DNA of 64,000 bases from Sneathiella chinensis (GTDB lineage: Bacteria > Pseudomonadota > Alphaproteobacteria > Sneathiellales > Sneathiellaceae), in contig NZ_VNWN01000002.1 of NCBI RefSeq assembly GCF_012720115.1, forward strand, positions 1,240,001 to 1,304,000. The letters run 5' to 3'. The position numbers were made by a program, and so were the translations under genes. Positions 17,434 to 25,975 of the stretch are shown here, in pieces (the first letter of the stretch is position 1; every line of letters starts with the position of its first letter). The notes beneath the pieces are model-generated. The model did no database searches and was not told where the DNA came from. It worked only from the letters and a program-made list of their open reading frames with translations.

Positions 17434-18303
17434 ATGAATGCGCCGGTGGTCAAGGAACACTACCGGTCCATCTGGATATCGGATATCCATCTGGGAACGC
17501 CGGGATGCAAGGCATCCTATCTTCTGGAATTTCTTCGTCATACCAAAAGCGACAACCTGTATCTGGTCGGGGATATCATCGACGGGTGGAGCCTGAAACA
17601 GGGCTGGTACTGGCCGCAGGAACATAACGATGTTGTCCAGAAACTGCTGCGCAAGGCGCGGCAGGGCACCAATGTTGTTTTCATTCCCGGCAACCACGAT
17701 GAATTTGCCCGCCCCTATGTGGATCATGAGTTCGGAGCCATCAAGGTCGTGCACGAAACCATCCATGAAACGGCGGACGGGCGGCAGTTTCTTGTCCTGC
17801 ATGGGGACGAGTTTGATGTGGTGGTCCGGTACGCCAAGTGGCTGGCCTATCTTGGGGACTGGGCCTACGGGTTGTGCCTGAAACTGAACGATGTCCTGAA
17901 CGGCATTCGCGAGCGGCTGGGATACCCTTACTGGTCGCTGTCCGCCTATCTGAAGCTGAAGGTCAAGAACGCGGTCCAGTTTATCGCCGATTTCGAGGCC
18001 GCCCTTGCCGATGTGGCACGGCAGCGGGGGGTGGATGGCGTCATATGCGGGCATATCCATCACGCGGAAATCCGCGATATCGACGGCGTGACCTATTGCA
18101 ATGACGGGGATTGGGTCGAAAGTTGCTCCGCCCTTGTGGAGCATCAGGACGGGCGCCTTGAAATCCTCTACTGGATGGAAAAAAGAGCCCTGAAAAATAC
18201 CGGAAAGGAAGTGACATCATGCGCGTCATCGTCGTCTCGGACGCCTGGCACCCGCAAGTCAACGGCGTTGTTCGAACGCTTTCGACCCTCCGGGAAAAGC
18301 TGA
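17434..18303 (+). CDS. LpxH-like metallophosphoesterase (UDP-2,3-diacylglucosamine pyrophosphatase family)
   Basis: The 289-residue calcineurin-like phosphoesterase shows the metal motifs WISDIHLGTPG, YLVGDIIDGW, FIPGNHDEF, VLHGDEFD and CGHIHHAEI in the expected order. The family (COG2908) includes LpxH, which cleaves UDP-diacylglucosamine in lipid A synthesis, but members with this YWSLSAYLK region are often of undetermined substrate. The last 28 residues or so (after EILYWMEKRALKNTG) are low-complexity and Ser/Arg-rich. They come from an 85-nt overlap with the next gene, so the functional fold probably ends near residue 260. Location in a glycosyltransferase cluster supports an envelope role. 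Confidence 0.85.
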   Translation: MNAPVVKEHYRSIWISDIHLGTPGCKASYLLEFLRHTKSDNLYLVGDIIDGWSLKQGWYWPQEHNDVVQKLLRKARQGTNVVFIPGNHDEFARPYVDHEFGAIKVVHETIHETADGRQFLVLHGDEFDVVVRYAKWLAYLGDWAYGLCLKLNDVLNGIRERLGYPYWSLSAYLKLKVKNAVQFIADFEAALADVARQRGVDGVICGHIHHAEIRDIDGVTYCNDGDWVESCSALVEHQDGRLEILYWMEKRALKNTGKEVTSCASSSSRTPGTRKSTALFERFRPSGKS

Positions 18304-19250
18304 TTGCTGCAGGGGACGAGGTGATCATGATCACCCCGGACTGTTTTTCATCCATCCCCTGTCCCACCTATCCGGAAATTCGGCTGGCCCTGTTTGCGGG
18401 GCGCAAGATGAAACGCCTGATTGAGGAGGCACGGCCAGCGGCCCTTCATATCGCGACCGAAGGCCCGCTGGGGTTGGCGGCCCGCCGTTATTGCCTGCAG
18501 AAGAACATTCCCTTCACAACCGCCTTTCACACCCGCTTCGCGGAATATGTGAATGCCCGGATCAGGGTTCCGTTGCGGTGGGGATACGCGGCCTTGAAAT
18601 GGTTTCACAGGCCATCTTCCGCCCTGATGGTGGCAACACAAAGTCTGGAGCAGGAGCTGTCCCGGCGCGGCTTTGGCAACATGGTTCGCTGGACACGGGG
18701 GATCGATACGGACCTGTTCCGTCCCGACCGGCGAAGCGTACCCTCAACGCGGGGGGAGGGGCCGGTGTTCCTGTATGTGGGGCGGGTGTCGGTGGAAAAG
18801 AATATCGAGGCCTTTTTGTCACTGGACCTGCCCGGTCGTAAGATCGTGGTTGGCGACGGTCCGGCGCGTCAGGCCTTAACCACGAAATATCCCGATGTGG
18901 TGTTCGCAGGCGTGAAGGGCGGCGAGGAATTGGCGACCCTTTATGCGGATGCAGATGTTTTTGTCTTTCCCAGCAAGACGGACACCTTTGGCCTTGTCCT
19001 TCTGGAGGCGCTGGCGAGCGGCGTACCTGTCGCGGCCTATCCCGTTACCGGGCCGCTGGATGTGATCGGCGACAGTCCGGCGGGGGTGCTTCGCGAGAAC
19101 CTGCAGGAAGCCGCGCTGGCCGCACTGAAAGTGGACCGAAACCTGTGCCGGGACCATGCGTTGCGGTTTTCATGGGAAATCAGCGCGGCCCAGTTCCGCG
19201 AAAACCTGTTCCCCTTCGATCCCGCCCGGCATCAGAAAAGCAGCCAATAG
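18219..19250 (+). CDS. Family 4 glycosyltransferase (GDP-mannose-dependent mannosyltransferase-like)
   Basis: The 343-residue GT4 protein begins with VIVVSDAWHPQVNGVVRTL, has FTTAFHTRFAEYVNAR in the acceptor domain, and the donor site FLYVGRVSVEKNIEAFL and FVFPSKTDTFGLVLLEALASGVPVAAYP with the conserved E-x7-E pattern. Similar proteins (MgtA/PimB-like) add mannose or other hexoses to lipid acceptors. AAGGAAG lies 7 nt before the ATG at 18219, inside the 3' end of the phosphoesterase gene, so an 85-nt overlap appears real. It is the last gene of the envelope cluster. Confidence 0.87.
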   Translation: MRVIVVSDAWHPQVNGVVRTLSTLREKLIAAGDEVIMITPDCFSSIPCPTYPEIRLALFAGRKMKRLIEEARPAALHIATEGPLGLAARRYCLQKNIPFTTAFHTRFAEYVNARIRVPLRWGYAALKWFHRPSSALMVATQSLEQELSRRGFGNMVRWTRGIDTDLFRPDRRSVPSTRGEGPVFLYVGRVSVEKNIEAFLSLDLPGRKIVVGDGPARQALTTKYPDVVFAGVKGGEELATLYADADVFVFPSKTDTFGLVLLEALASGVPVAAYPVTGPLDVIGDSPAGVLRENLQEAALAALKVDRNLCRDHALRFSWEISAAQFRENLFPFDPARHQKSSQ

Positions 19251-19256
19251 AAGACA

Positions 19257-19288
19257 ATAAAAAAAAAGGAAGGCCGAAGCCTTCCTTT
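19257..19288 (-). terminator. Intrinsic terminator of the chemoreceptor gene
   Basis: Stem 19265-19274 with 19279-19288 (loop CGAA) is followed on the reverse strand by a run of eight T residues (19264-19257). It lies 21 nt after the chemoreceptor stop. On the forward strand no T-tract extends beyond the stem, so it terminates the GT4 gene less well. Confidence 0.85.
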
Positions 19289-19309
19289 GGGATGGGGATG
19301 CGAGACGGG

Positions 19310-21637
19310 TTAGCCGTTTCGGACCTGTGTGAGGAAGCGTTCCACTTCGGTATCCAGTTCCGAGACTTCGCGGGCCAGTTTGGAGGCGACATCCTGAACA
19401 CCAGCGGCAGACTGGCCGGTGGCGTTGGCCTTGTCGTTCACCACATTGATGTTCTGTGAAACCTCGTTGGCACCGTTTGCGGCCTGTTGGACGTTCCGGT
19501 TGATCTCGCCGGTGGCGGCGCCCTGTTCCTCCACCGCTGCGGAAATGGTGGTGGCGATCTCGTTGATTTTCGTGATCGTGCTGCCAATACCGCCGATGGC
19601 GGTCACGGCGTGGCCGGTCTCCTCCTGAACGGACTTGATCTGCTCCGAAATTTCCTCGGTTGCCCGGGCGGTCTGTGTCGCCAGGTTCTTCACCTCGCTG
19701 GCCACCACGGCAAAGCCTTTCCCGGCCTCGCCAGCGCGGGCGGCCTCGATGGTGGCGTTCAGGGCCAACAGGTTGGTCTGACCGGCGATGTCATTGATCA
19801 GGTCTACAACGTCCCCGATCTTCGAGGCCGCGGCATCAAGGCTTGTGATCATCTGGTTTGACCGCTCTGCCTCGCGGACGGCGTCGCCCGCAATGCTGGC
19901 GGCCTGTCCGGCCTGACGGCTGATCTCGTTGATGGAGGCAGCCAGTTGTTCCGCCGCCGCCGCAACAGAATTGATGCTGTTGCTGGACAGGTCAGAGGCG
20001 GAGGCAACCGTACCGGTGAGGGCGGTGGTTTCCTGCGCGGTTTCGGACATGGAGCCGGAAATTTGCGTCATTTCTGCGGTTGCAGCAGCGAAGCTGTCCA
20101 CCAGATGCTTGACGCTTCCTTCAAATTCATCGGCCAGCTTGCGCATTTCGGCGCGGCGGGTTTCTTCCGCTTCGGCGGCAAGGCGTTCCTTTTCTTCCTG
20201 TGCGGCCTGTTCTGCTTCCAGCCGTTCCCTGGTCTGGCGCTCTTTTTCCTCCTCGCGCTGCTGGCGTTGACGCTCGGCCTCGGTCCGGGCGTTTTCGGCC
20301 TCGCGGGCGGTATCCCGGAAGCGGACAAGCGCATGGCCAAGACGGCTGATTTCGTCATTGCCTTCGCGGTAGATGCTGGATTGAAGATCGCCTTCAGACA
20401 GTTTCTGGGCAGACCCCACCATCATCATCAAACGCCGGATTACGTTGCGGGCGATATAGAGCCAGCCAATGGCAACCGCGATGACCACGGCGGCAATGGC
20501 CGCAATCAGAAGGCCAAGTTTGGTCTGTTCGGCCTTGTCATGGTTTGCCTGTGCCGTGCTTTGGACGGTCTGTTCAATGTCGGCAACAAAGGCGTTTGTG
20601 CTTGTGGCCAGTTCTTCTGACAGGGCCAGCCCTTGCAGAAGAATGTTTTCAATCATGGCACTGGTTTCAAGTTCGGCCTTGCGAAGAGAGAAGATCAATT
20701 CTTCCTTGTTGCCGCGGGCGCCGATCTGAAGCAGCTCATCGAACATGCCTTGCAGGTTCTCCTTGACCTTGGCGTTGACGGACCCCTCGATCTCGGACAG
20801 GGGAGTTGCCATGCTGGTCAGGGAGGACAGGAATTCTGATTCTAGGTCGTTTACGTCCTGAATGCTGTCGGCGAGCGCCCCTTCCGCCAGCAGGCTCAGC
20901 ATCTGGTAGCCGTTGCTCTGGAAGGCGAAGATATTTTCCTGAAACCGCAATACGTCCCGCGCAGACTGTGACAGGGGGCTGGTGTCGTATTCCGGTTTGA
21001 TCCCCGTCATGGCCGTCTCGATGGCGGTGTCGATCAGTTCGTCATAGGCATCCGCATTGTCGAACATCTTGATCCGGAGCGGGATCAGAAGCGGGCCTGT
21101 CTTGTCTTTCAAATCCATCCGAAGCACTTCAAGGCGGCTCATCTTTTCCTTGCGCAGCTTGGCCAGTTCATGACGTTCCGCCACCAGTTTGTCGAGTTCC
21201 TGGATCAGCGGGGTAATGGCCTGCAATTCCACCTCGATATTCTGAAGATCGGCATTGCTTTCCATATAGCCATAGAGGTCTTTCAACCGGGCTTCTGCGG
21301 TTGCCATATCCTTGTTCAGGGTTTCCACACTGGCAATGCGTTCCTCGTCGGTGCGGGCAGAGCCAAGCTGCGGGCCAACGGCGGCAATCTTGGCGGTATC
21401 ATTGGCCAGCTTCAGCGCGAGGGAAATGACGGGAACCTGTTCCTCGGTCAGTTCGGTCTGGGTTTCGCTCAAGGTATCAAGGCTGACCCAGCCAACGGTG
21501 CTGATGAAGATGGTCAGGGCGGTGGCGATGGAGAAGGCACCAATGATCCGGTATCCGATGCCGAATCTGGTATATTGCTGTTCTTTCTTGACGCCCTTGC
21601 CTGCAGGCCTGATTTTCTTTTTTATCTTGCTAATCAT
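19310..21637 (-). CDS. Methyl-accepting chemotaxis protein with charged coiled-coil linker
   Basis: The 775-residue receptor has a first membrane helix at about 27-50, a roughly 325-residue mostly helical periplasmic sensor, a second membrane helix at about 378-400, then a HAMP domain. After HAMP comes an unusually long Arg/Glu/Ala-rich coiled coil (about 450-520), then the signalling domain with the tip [27 protein letters not shown]. The periplasmic part resembles large helical bundle ligand domains, but I cannot name the ligand. The protein should form arrays with CheA/CheW. No other chemotaxis gene is in the window. The C-terminus lacks an obvious NWETF-like CheR tether. Confidence 0.93.
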   Translation of the reverse strand: MISKIKKKIRPAGKGVKKEQQYTRFGIGYRIIGAFSIATALTIFISTVGWVSLDTLSETQTELTEEQVPVISLALKLANDTAKIAAVGPQLGSARTDEERIASVETLNKDMATAEARLKDLYGYMESNADLQNIEVELQAITPLIQELDKLVAERHELAKLRKEKMSRLEVLRMDLKDKTGPLLIPLRIKMFDNADAYDELIDTAIETAMTGIKPEYDTSPLSQSARDVLRFQENIFAFQSNGYQMLSLLAEGALADSIQDVNDLESEFLSSLTSMATPLSEIEGSVNAKVKENLQGMFDELLQIGARGNKEELIFSLRKAELETSAMIENILLQGLALSEELATSTNAFVADIEQTVQSTAQANHDKAEQTKLGLLIAAIAAVVIAVAIGWLYIARNVIRRLMMMVGSAQKLSEGDLQSSIYREGNDEISRLGHALVRFRDTAREAENARTEAERQRQQREEEKERQTRERLEAEQAAQEEKERLAAEAEETRRAEMRKLADEFEGSVKHLVDSFAAATAEMTQISGSMSETAQETTALTGTVASASDLSSNSINSVAAAAEQLAASINEISRQAGQAASIAGDAVREAERSNQMITSLDAAASKIGDVVDLINDIAGQTNLLALNATIEAARAGEAGKGFAVVASEVKNLATQTARATEEISEQIKSVQEETGHAVTAIGGIGSTITKINEIATTISAAVEEQGAATGEINRNVQQAANGANEVSQNINVVNDKANATGQSAAGVQDVASKLAREVSELDTEVERFLTQVRNG

Positions 21638-21789
21638 TTCACCACACCGCTCCCACGGCTCCCAAGGCTAATACCCAATTTGCGGACAGGCTAGAACAGG
21701 GCGGGTTAAGAATTTGTTTAAAATCAGTGTAAAGTTGTTCATCCGCAGGTTTAAGATCCGAAACAGGGGAGTGTGAGGCCAGATGTCAG

Positions 21790-21818
21790 TTGAAGAAGGG
21801 CCGCCTTGGCAGTATAGA
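21790..21818 (+). promoter_or_regulatory. Sigma-70-like promoter of dusC, close to the start codon
   Basis: TTGAAG (21790-21795), 17 nt, TATAGA (21813-21818). The -10 ends 5 nt before the ATG at 21824, so the transcript would start at or next to the start codon. A leaderless mRNA is implied if this promoter is used. Confidence 0.5.
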
Positions 21819-21823
21819 CAGGC

Positions 21824-22786
21824 ATGACTTTGACCCTTGCACCCATGGAAGGCGTTGTGGACGCCTATATGCGGGATATCCTGACCCGAATAGGGGGGAT
21901 TGACCTGTGTGTTTCCGAATTTGTCCGGGTCAGCAATCATGTTTATCCCGCGTCCAAGTTCCTGGGCTATTGCCCCGAGCTGGAGCAGAACGCCTGCACC
22001 CCGGCGGGCATCCCGGTTCATGTGCAACTGATGGGCGGTGACCCCTTGGTCATTGCGGATAATGCGGCCTTTGTGGCAACCCTTGGGGCGCCGGGAATTG
22101 ATATCAATTTCGGCTGCCCGGCCAAGACGGTGAACCGGCGCGATGCAGGCGCGACCCTGTTGCAGTGGCCGGATCGCCTGCACGCCATCGTGGCCGAGGT
22201 ACGGCGGGCTGTCCCATCCCATATTCCGGTAAGTGCCAAGATGCGGCTCGGCTTTTCCGACAAGAGCCTGTATCTGGATAATGCCCTTGCCATTGAGGCG
22301 GGGGGCGCGGAAAAGCTAACCGTTCATGCCCGGACCAAGCTGGAAGGGTACCGGGCGCCTGCCCATTGGGAATTTCTGGCTCCCATCCGGGAGGCCCTGA
22401 AAATCCCGGTTGTGGCAAATGGGGAAATCTGGACCGTTGACGATTATCGCGCCTGCCGAGACATCAGCGGGTGCGACCATTTCATGGTGGGGCGGGGGAT
22501 TATTGCCCGGCCCGGATTGGCCCTTGAAATTGCTGCGATGCTGCGGGCAGACGATCCGCTGGCACTGCTGTCGTGGGGGGAAATCCTCGACCTTCTGGAA
22601 ACCTATGACCGCCTTCTGGTGAGCATGGACAACCCCAACCGTCAGGCTGGCCGCTTGAAGCAATGGATCAAGCTGTTGGGGCGCACCTATGAACAGGCGA
22701 CGGAGCTGTTTCAGGAAATCCGCCGGTTGAAGGAGCCGTGCGAGATTGTTGACGTGGTCCGCGCCAACCGGGATCGGCACGCCTGA
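21824..22786 (+). CDS. dusC: tRNA-dihydrouridine synthase, DusC type
   Basis: The 320-residue flavoenzyme has the Dus signatures LAPMEGVVDAYMR at the N-terminus, the FMN-region INFGCPAKTVNRRDAGATLLQ with the catalytic cysteine, KMRLGFSDK, HARTKLEGY and ANGEIWTVDDY. The NRRDAGATLL form is characteristic of DusC, which reduces uridine 16 in the tRNA D-loop with NADPH and FMN. The family motif starts at residue 6, so the ATG at 21824 is firmly placed even though no clear ribosome-binding site precedes it. It stands alone between a divergent chemoreceptor gene and a secreted beta-helix protein gene. Confidence 0.92.
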   Translation: MTLTLAPMEGVVDAYMRDILTRIGGIDLCVSEFVRVSNHVYPASKFLGYCPELEQNACTPAGIPVHVQLMGGDPLVIADNAAFVATLGAPGIDINFGCPAKTVNRRDAGATLLQWPDRLHAIVAEVRRAVPSHIPVSAKMRLGFSDKSLYLDNALAIEAGGAEKLTVHARTKLEGYRAPAHWEFLAPIREALKIPVVANGEIWTVDDYRACRDISGCDHFMVGRGIIARPGLALEIAAMLRADDPLALLSWGEILDLLETYDRLLVSMDNPNRQAGRLKQWIKLLGRTYEQATELFQEIRRLKEPCEIVDVVRANRDRHA

Positions 22787-22887
22787 TCGGGAAAAACCTC
22801 AATTTTGGGGGGAAATTGCAATCTGTTCCCCTATCTCTTTAAGGCAGGAAGACTAACAGCCGGACACCACAAGGAGAGGGGGGCGGT

Positions 22888-24210
22888 ATGCGACAGGTCT
22901 TTTGCCAATTCATTGCCCTGTTGGGCGCAATCCTTTTATCAGGGATCGGGGCGGAACCCGCGCTTGCAAAAATTCACCATGTCAATCCTGCCGGGGCCAC
23001 AAGCGCAAAGCCTGATGGCAGCAGCGCCAAGCCGTGGCCGGACCTTTCGGCGCTGGTGTCAGGCGATGCGTTGCAGGGGGGCGATACGGTCCTTCTGGGT
23101 AGCGGCTTTTACGGGGCCCTCTATATCCGGGGCCTGAATTTGCCGCAGCCGGTTTTAATCCAGCCGGAAGCGGGGGCAACGGCCCGTTTCTCGAACGTTC
23201 GGGTTCATCGCAGTTCGAATCTGCATCTGAAAGGGCTGACGGTCAGCCCGTCCTTTGCCACACCCCATTCCAACAGAAAAATCGTCGAGATAGACCAGAA
23301 TGCCCACAATATCACCATCGAAGGGTTCGAGATTTTTTCGGTGCCGGACAGCACAGGCTGGACCGGACAGGACTGGAACGCGAAGGCCGGATACGGGATT
23401 TTCGGACGCGGCCACGATTTTGTCATCCTGAACAATTCGATCCGTAATGTCAGTTTCGGGATTTCCATGCATTCCAGCCGCACGCAGGTGATCGGCAATT
23501 CCGTGGTCAATTTTTCAGGGGATGGATTGCGGGGACTGGGCGACGATTCCCTGTTCGAGGGGAATACGGTCAAGAACTGCTATCAGGTGAACGGCAATCA
23601 TGCAGACGGGTTCCAGTCCTGGTCGGTGGGGCCAACGGGAAAAATCGGCACCGGCGTTATCAAGAACGTGATTTTACGGGGAAACCTGTTCCTGAATTAC
23701 GAGGACCCCAATCAACCCTTTCGCTGCAAGATGCAGGGCATTGGCCTGTTTGGCGGGGTGTACCAGAACTGGGTGATTGAAAATAATATCGTTCTTGCAG
23801 ACAACTGGCACGGCATCACGGTTATGGGGGCGCGGAATGTGCGGATCGTGAATAACACGGTGCTGGACCCCAATAACCAGAAGCCCGGCCCGGCCTGGAT
23901 CAGGATTGCGGAACAGCATCAAAGGCAGGCCCTGTCCGGGAATGTGGTGGCCAACAATATTGCGTCGGCCCTGAACAGCAGCAAATGGGGCGTTGTGCAG
24001 AAGAATAACCTGATCTTCAGAAGCCCGCGGCAGGTTTTCATTGATCCGGGCAGGCTTGATTTCCGGTTGCCCGAGGGCAGCGAGGCTATTGATGCGGGGC
24101 TTGGCGGAATTGCGGCCAAGACGGATTTTTATGGGAACAGGCGTCCGCAGGGGGCGGGCATCGATGTGGGGGCCGTTGAAAAATTGCAGGGCGGTCAGGC
24201 CCTGCAATAA
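22888..24210 (+). CDS. Secreted right-handed parallel beta-helix protein
   Basis: The 440-residue protein has a signal peptide (about residues 1-31, ending EPALA). Repeated short strands with Asn/Ile/Val ladders between about 70 and 360 (for example NSIRNVSFGISMHSSRTQVI, NNIVLADNWHGITVMGARNV) indicate a pectate-lyase-like right-handed beta-helix. The ending IDAGLGGIAAKTDFYGNRRP followed by GIDVGAVE is common in secreted beta-helix proteins that act on or bind polysaccharides. No catalytic set of a known lyase family is recognisable. AAGGAGAGG precedes the ATG. The 3' end also holds a reverse-strand terminator for the DUF1636 gene. Confidence 0.8.
   Translation: MRQVFCQFIALLGAILLSGIGAEPALAKIHHVNPAGATSAKPDGSSAKPWPDLSALVSGDALQGGDTVLLGSGFYGALYIRGLNLPQPVLIQPEAGATARFSNVRVHRSSNLHLKGLTVSPSFATPHSNRKIVEIDQNAHNITIEGFEIFSVPDSTGWTGQDWNAKAGYGIFGRGHDFVILNNSIRNVSFGISMHSSRTQVIGNSVVNFSGDGLRGLGDDSLFEGNTVKNCYQVNGNHADGFQSWSVGPTGKIGTGVIKNVILRGNLFLNYEDPNQPFRCKMQGIGLFGGVYQNWVIENNIVLADNWHGITVMGARNVRIVNNTVLDPNNQKPGPAWIRIAEQHQRQALSGNVVANNIASALNSSKWGVVQKNNLIFRSPRQVFIDPGRLDFRLPEGSEAIDAGLGGIAAKTDFYGNRRPQGAGIDVGAVEKLQGGQALQ
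24178..24208 (-). terminator. Intrinsic terminator of cbtB-cbtA-DUF1636, inside the 3' end of the beta-helix gene
   Basis: A perfect 10-bp stem (24183-24192 with 24199-24208, loop GGTCAG) is followed on the reverse strand by a T-tract (24185-24178 region). It begins 15 nt past the DUF1636 stop and spans the beta-helix stop codon, so the last codons of one gene serve as terminator for the other. Confidence 0.75.
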
Positions 24211-24222
24211 TGGGTTGGTCCG

Positions 24223-24630
24223 TCAATCCCGTGGTGGGATACGAGAGATCACACCGGTTCTGAAGAAGGCCGGGCGTTCCTTCAGTTTTGGAACCCCGTG
24301 CGGGGCGTTCGCCACGGCGGTAGCCGCTGTCAGGATATCGTCAATATCCCGCGCCGGGTCCGTATCCCCGATGACATAACTCCATTTCCCGGGGGCGGAA
24401 AAGGCAATGGTGACCTCGCGGGTGCAGACCGCGAAACAGTCGACGGCCTGCGTCTTGATATGGGCATGGGGCTTTGCCGCTTTGGTCAGGCGATCCAGCA
24501 GGATTTCCCCGCGAGAAGCCGGGCCGTTCGGATCGTTGCTTGTTTTCCCGCAGCTTGTACAGACGAAAACCGTCACCGAAGGGAGAGTGTCGGTGACGGT
24601 TGTCTCTGGCGTGTCAGACGCAGACGTCAT
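24223..24630 (-). CDS. DUF1636 metal-binding-like protein
   Basis: The 135-residue cytoplasmic protein fits the DUF1636 (COG5469) family. It has an early FVCTSCGK motif (about residues 22-29) and a second pair in AVDCFAVCTREVTIAF, giving four cysteines that could bind a metal. The remainder follows the family pattern GKWSYVIGDTDPARDIDDIL. Its function is unknown. Members are often encoded with cobalt or cobalamin genes, as here, where the ATG overlaps the cbtA stop by 4 nt. A role in cobalt handling or delivery is a reasonable inference only. Confidence 0.82.
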   Translation of the reverse strand: MTSASDTPETTVTDTLPSVTVFVCTSCGKTSNDPNGPASRGEILLDRLTKAAKPHAHIKTQAVDCFAVCTREVTIAFSAPGKWSYVIGDTDPARDIDDILTAATAVANAPHGVPKLKERPAFFRTGVISRIPPRD

Positions 24631-25373
24631 GCGTCCGACGGCGTGTTTCGCTGCCAGAGAAGACCAACGGACGCTCCGACGAGGGCCCAGGTGATGGCAT
24701 GAACAACCAGTGCACTGGCCGCAAAATGCGCTGCGATCTCAGAGGGAACGCCGCTGCTAAGCTCATCCGGGTGAGGGGCGCCAATCAGGTGGGGCAGTGC
24801 CAGCAGGACAATCCCGGCCACAATGGACCAGCCCTTTGAAGTCTGGAAAATCAACCAGAGCCCGGCACCGGTCGCAACCGCCGTCATTCCCCACCAGAGC
24901 TGGCGGGCCATCAGGTCCGCCGCAGCAGAGCCGGGCAGTTCCGGGCTGAGGCCAAGGGCGGGCGCGAGGCCAGCGACAGTGAAACCGGCAATACCCCAGA
25001 TCAATCCGGTGCGTGGTGTGATCCTGCTTTTTGCAAGGAACATGACCGCCAACAGCATCAGGGCATATCCAATGGTGGTCACGACCGTCGAGACCGAGGT
25101 GAAGAAGGTTCGCTCCCACCCGTTTTCCGGTGCCCAGACGCTATCGTGGCTGTGGTCCCCGCCCGCATGGGCAAGAAGGATACCCTTGCCAAGCTCTGTC
25201 TGGACGGACATGCCGTTCAAATGCAGGCCCGCATGGCTTTCAGCGGGGGCATCGCCTTCGTAATTCTCGGCGGCGATGATCAGTGGTGTGGTTGTAAAAT
25301 GCTGGATCGCTGCTGCCGGCAGGCCAGCAAGGATCCCGGCCATAATTCCGACCCATAAAAAACGTACAATCAT
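24627..25373 (-). CDS. cbtA: Cobalt transporter subunit CbtA
   Basis: The 248-residue membrane protein has about five predicted helices. The first helix (FLWVGIMAGILAGLPAAAIQHF) is followed by an Ala/Glu/His-bearing loop and the family segment ERTFFTSVSTVVTTIGYALML, then GIAGFTVAGLAPALGLSPELPG. CbtA is the predicted energy-independent cobalt carrier that works with CbtB. The gene lies 12 nt after cbtB and overlaps DUF1636 by 4 nt. A cobalamin riboswitch heads the unit, so cobalt uptake should fall when B12 is plentiful. Confidence 0.9.
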   Translation of the reverse strand: MIVRFLWVGIMAGILAGLPAAAIQHFTTTPLIIAAENYEGDAPAESHAGLHLNGMSVQTELGKGILLAHAGGDHSHDSVWAPENGWERTFFTSVSTVVTTIGYALMLLAVMFLAKSRITPRTGLIWGIAGFTVAGLAPALGLSPELPGSAAADLMARQLWWGMTAVATGAGLWLIFQTSKGWSIVAGIVLLALPHLIGAPHPDELSSGVPSEIAAHFAASALVVHAITWALVGASVGLLWQRNTPSDA

Positions 25374-25385
25374 GTGAACCCCCTG

Positions 25386-25565
25386 TTAGTGGCAGGGAAA
25401 GGACATGGAATGGCGGGAGTCGTGGGCGGCGTTATGCAGCGTCGTTGAATGGGCAAAGCCTGTCAGGAAGACAATACCGGCACCCAGGATAAACATTGTC
25501 AGGGCCAGAACGCGCGGATTGACGCTTGTCGATACCTGACTGCTGCTGCTTGCGATTGTGTTCAT
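25386..25565 (-). CDS. cbtB: Cobalt transporter subunit CbtB
   Basis: This is a 59-residue single-helix membrane protein. The helix (about residues 21-40, VLALTMFILGAGIVFLTGF) is followed by a histidine-rich tail with HSTTLHNAAHDSRHSM and a terminal FPCH, the expected CbtB metal-binding end. The length and position just upstream of cbtA match the family. The ATG at 25565 follows the riboswitch by about 45 nt. Confidence 0.9.
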   Translation of the reverse strand: MNTIASSSSQVSTSVNPRVLALTMFILGAGIVFLTGFAHSTTLHNAAHDSRHSMSFPCH

Positions 25566-25610
25566 TTCATACTCCTACGCTGCTCCTTCGGCAGCTTGTT
25601 GGACATGGAG

Positions 25611-25775
25611 CTTTCCGGCAGGTCTCCTGGCTTACGGGTTACGGCTTCTGTTCCCCTTCCCAGTATGAAACCAGTGGCTAATGAACAGTCGCTATCCGTT
25701 TACAGTCGCGAGGCGGCCCTGGCATTGGCGTAGAATTGTTACGCCGCACCAGTGTTCCCTTTTCATTTCAATCCT
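25611..25775 (-). promoter_or_regulatory. Cobalamin (B12) riboswitch
   Basis: On the reverse strand the B12 box AGCCAGGAGACCTGCC occupies 25632-25617. The upstream part holds GCCACTG (about 25678-25672), GGGAAGGGGAACAGAAGCC and the 5' arm with GGAACACTGGTGCGGC, in the order expected for a cobalamin riboswitch. It ends about 45 nt before cbtB. Outer limits are approximate. Binding of adenosylcobalamin should reduce cbtBA expression. The rest of this gap (25776-25975) holds no gene that I can see. Confidence 0.92.
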
Positions 25776-25975
25776 TGAGCAGACTGAAAACCGAAAAACC
25801 TTTTAACGAAAATCACTATAGCGGATACCAGCTATGGAAGTAAGTTGTTTCACAATAAAAATAACCGCGCCTTCTTTTACTTCCTGAAAACAGGCTGAAA
25901 ATGATACATCTTTATCTGAACGGCGGGTCGATAGGGGCCGGAATCTTTGGGTGTTTGTCCTGATTGAGGGAAAAG

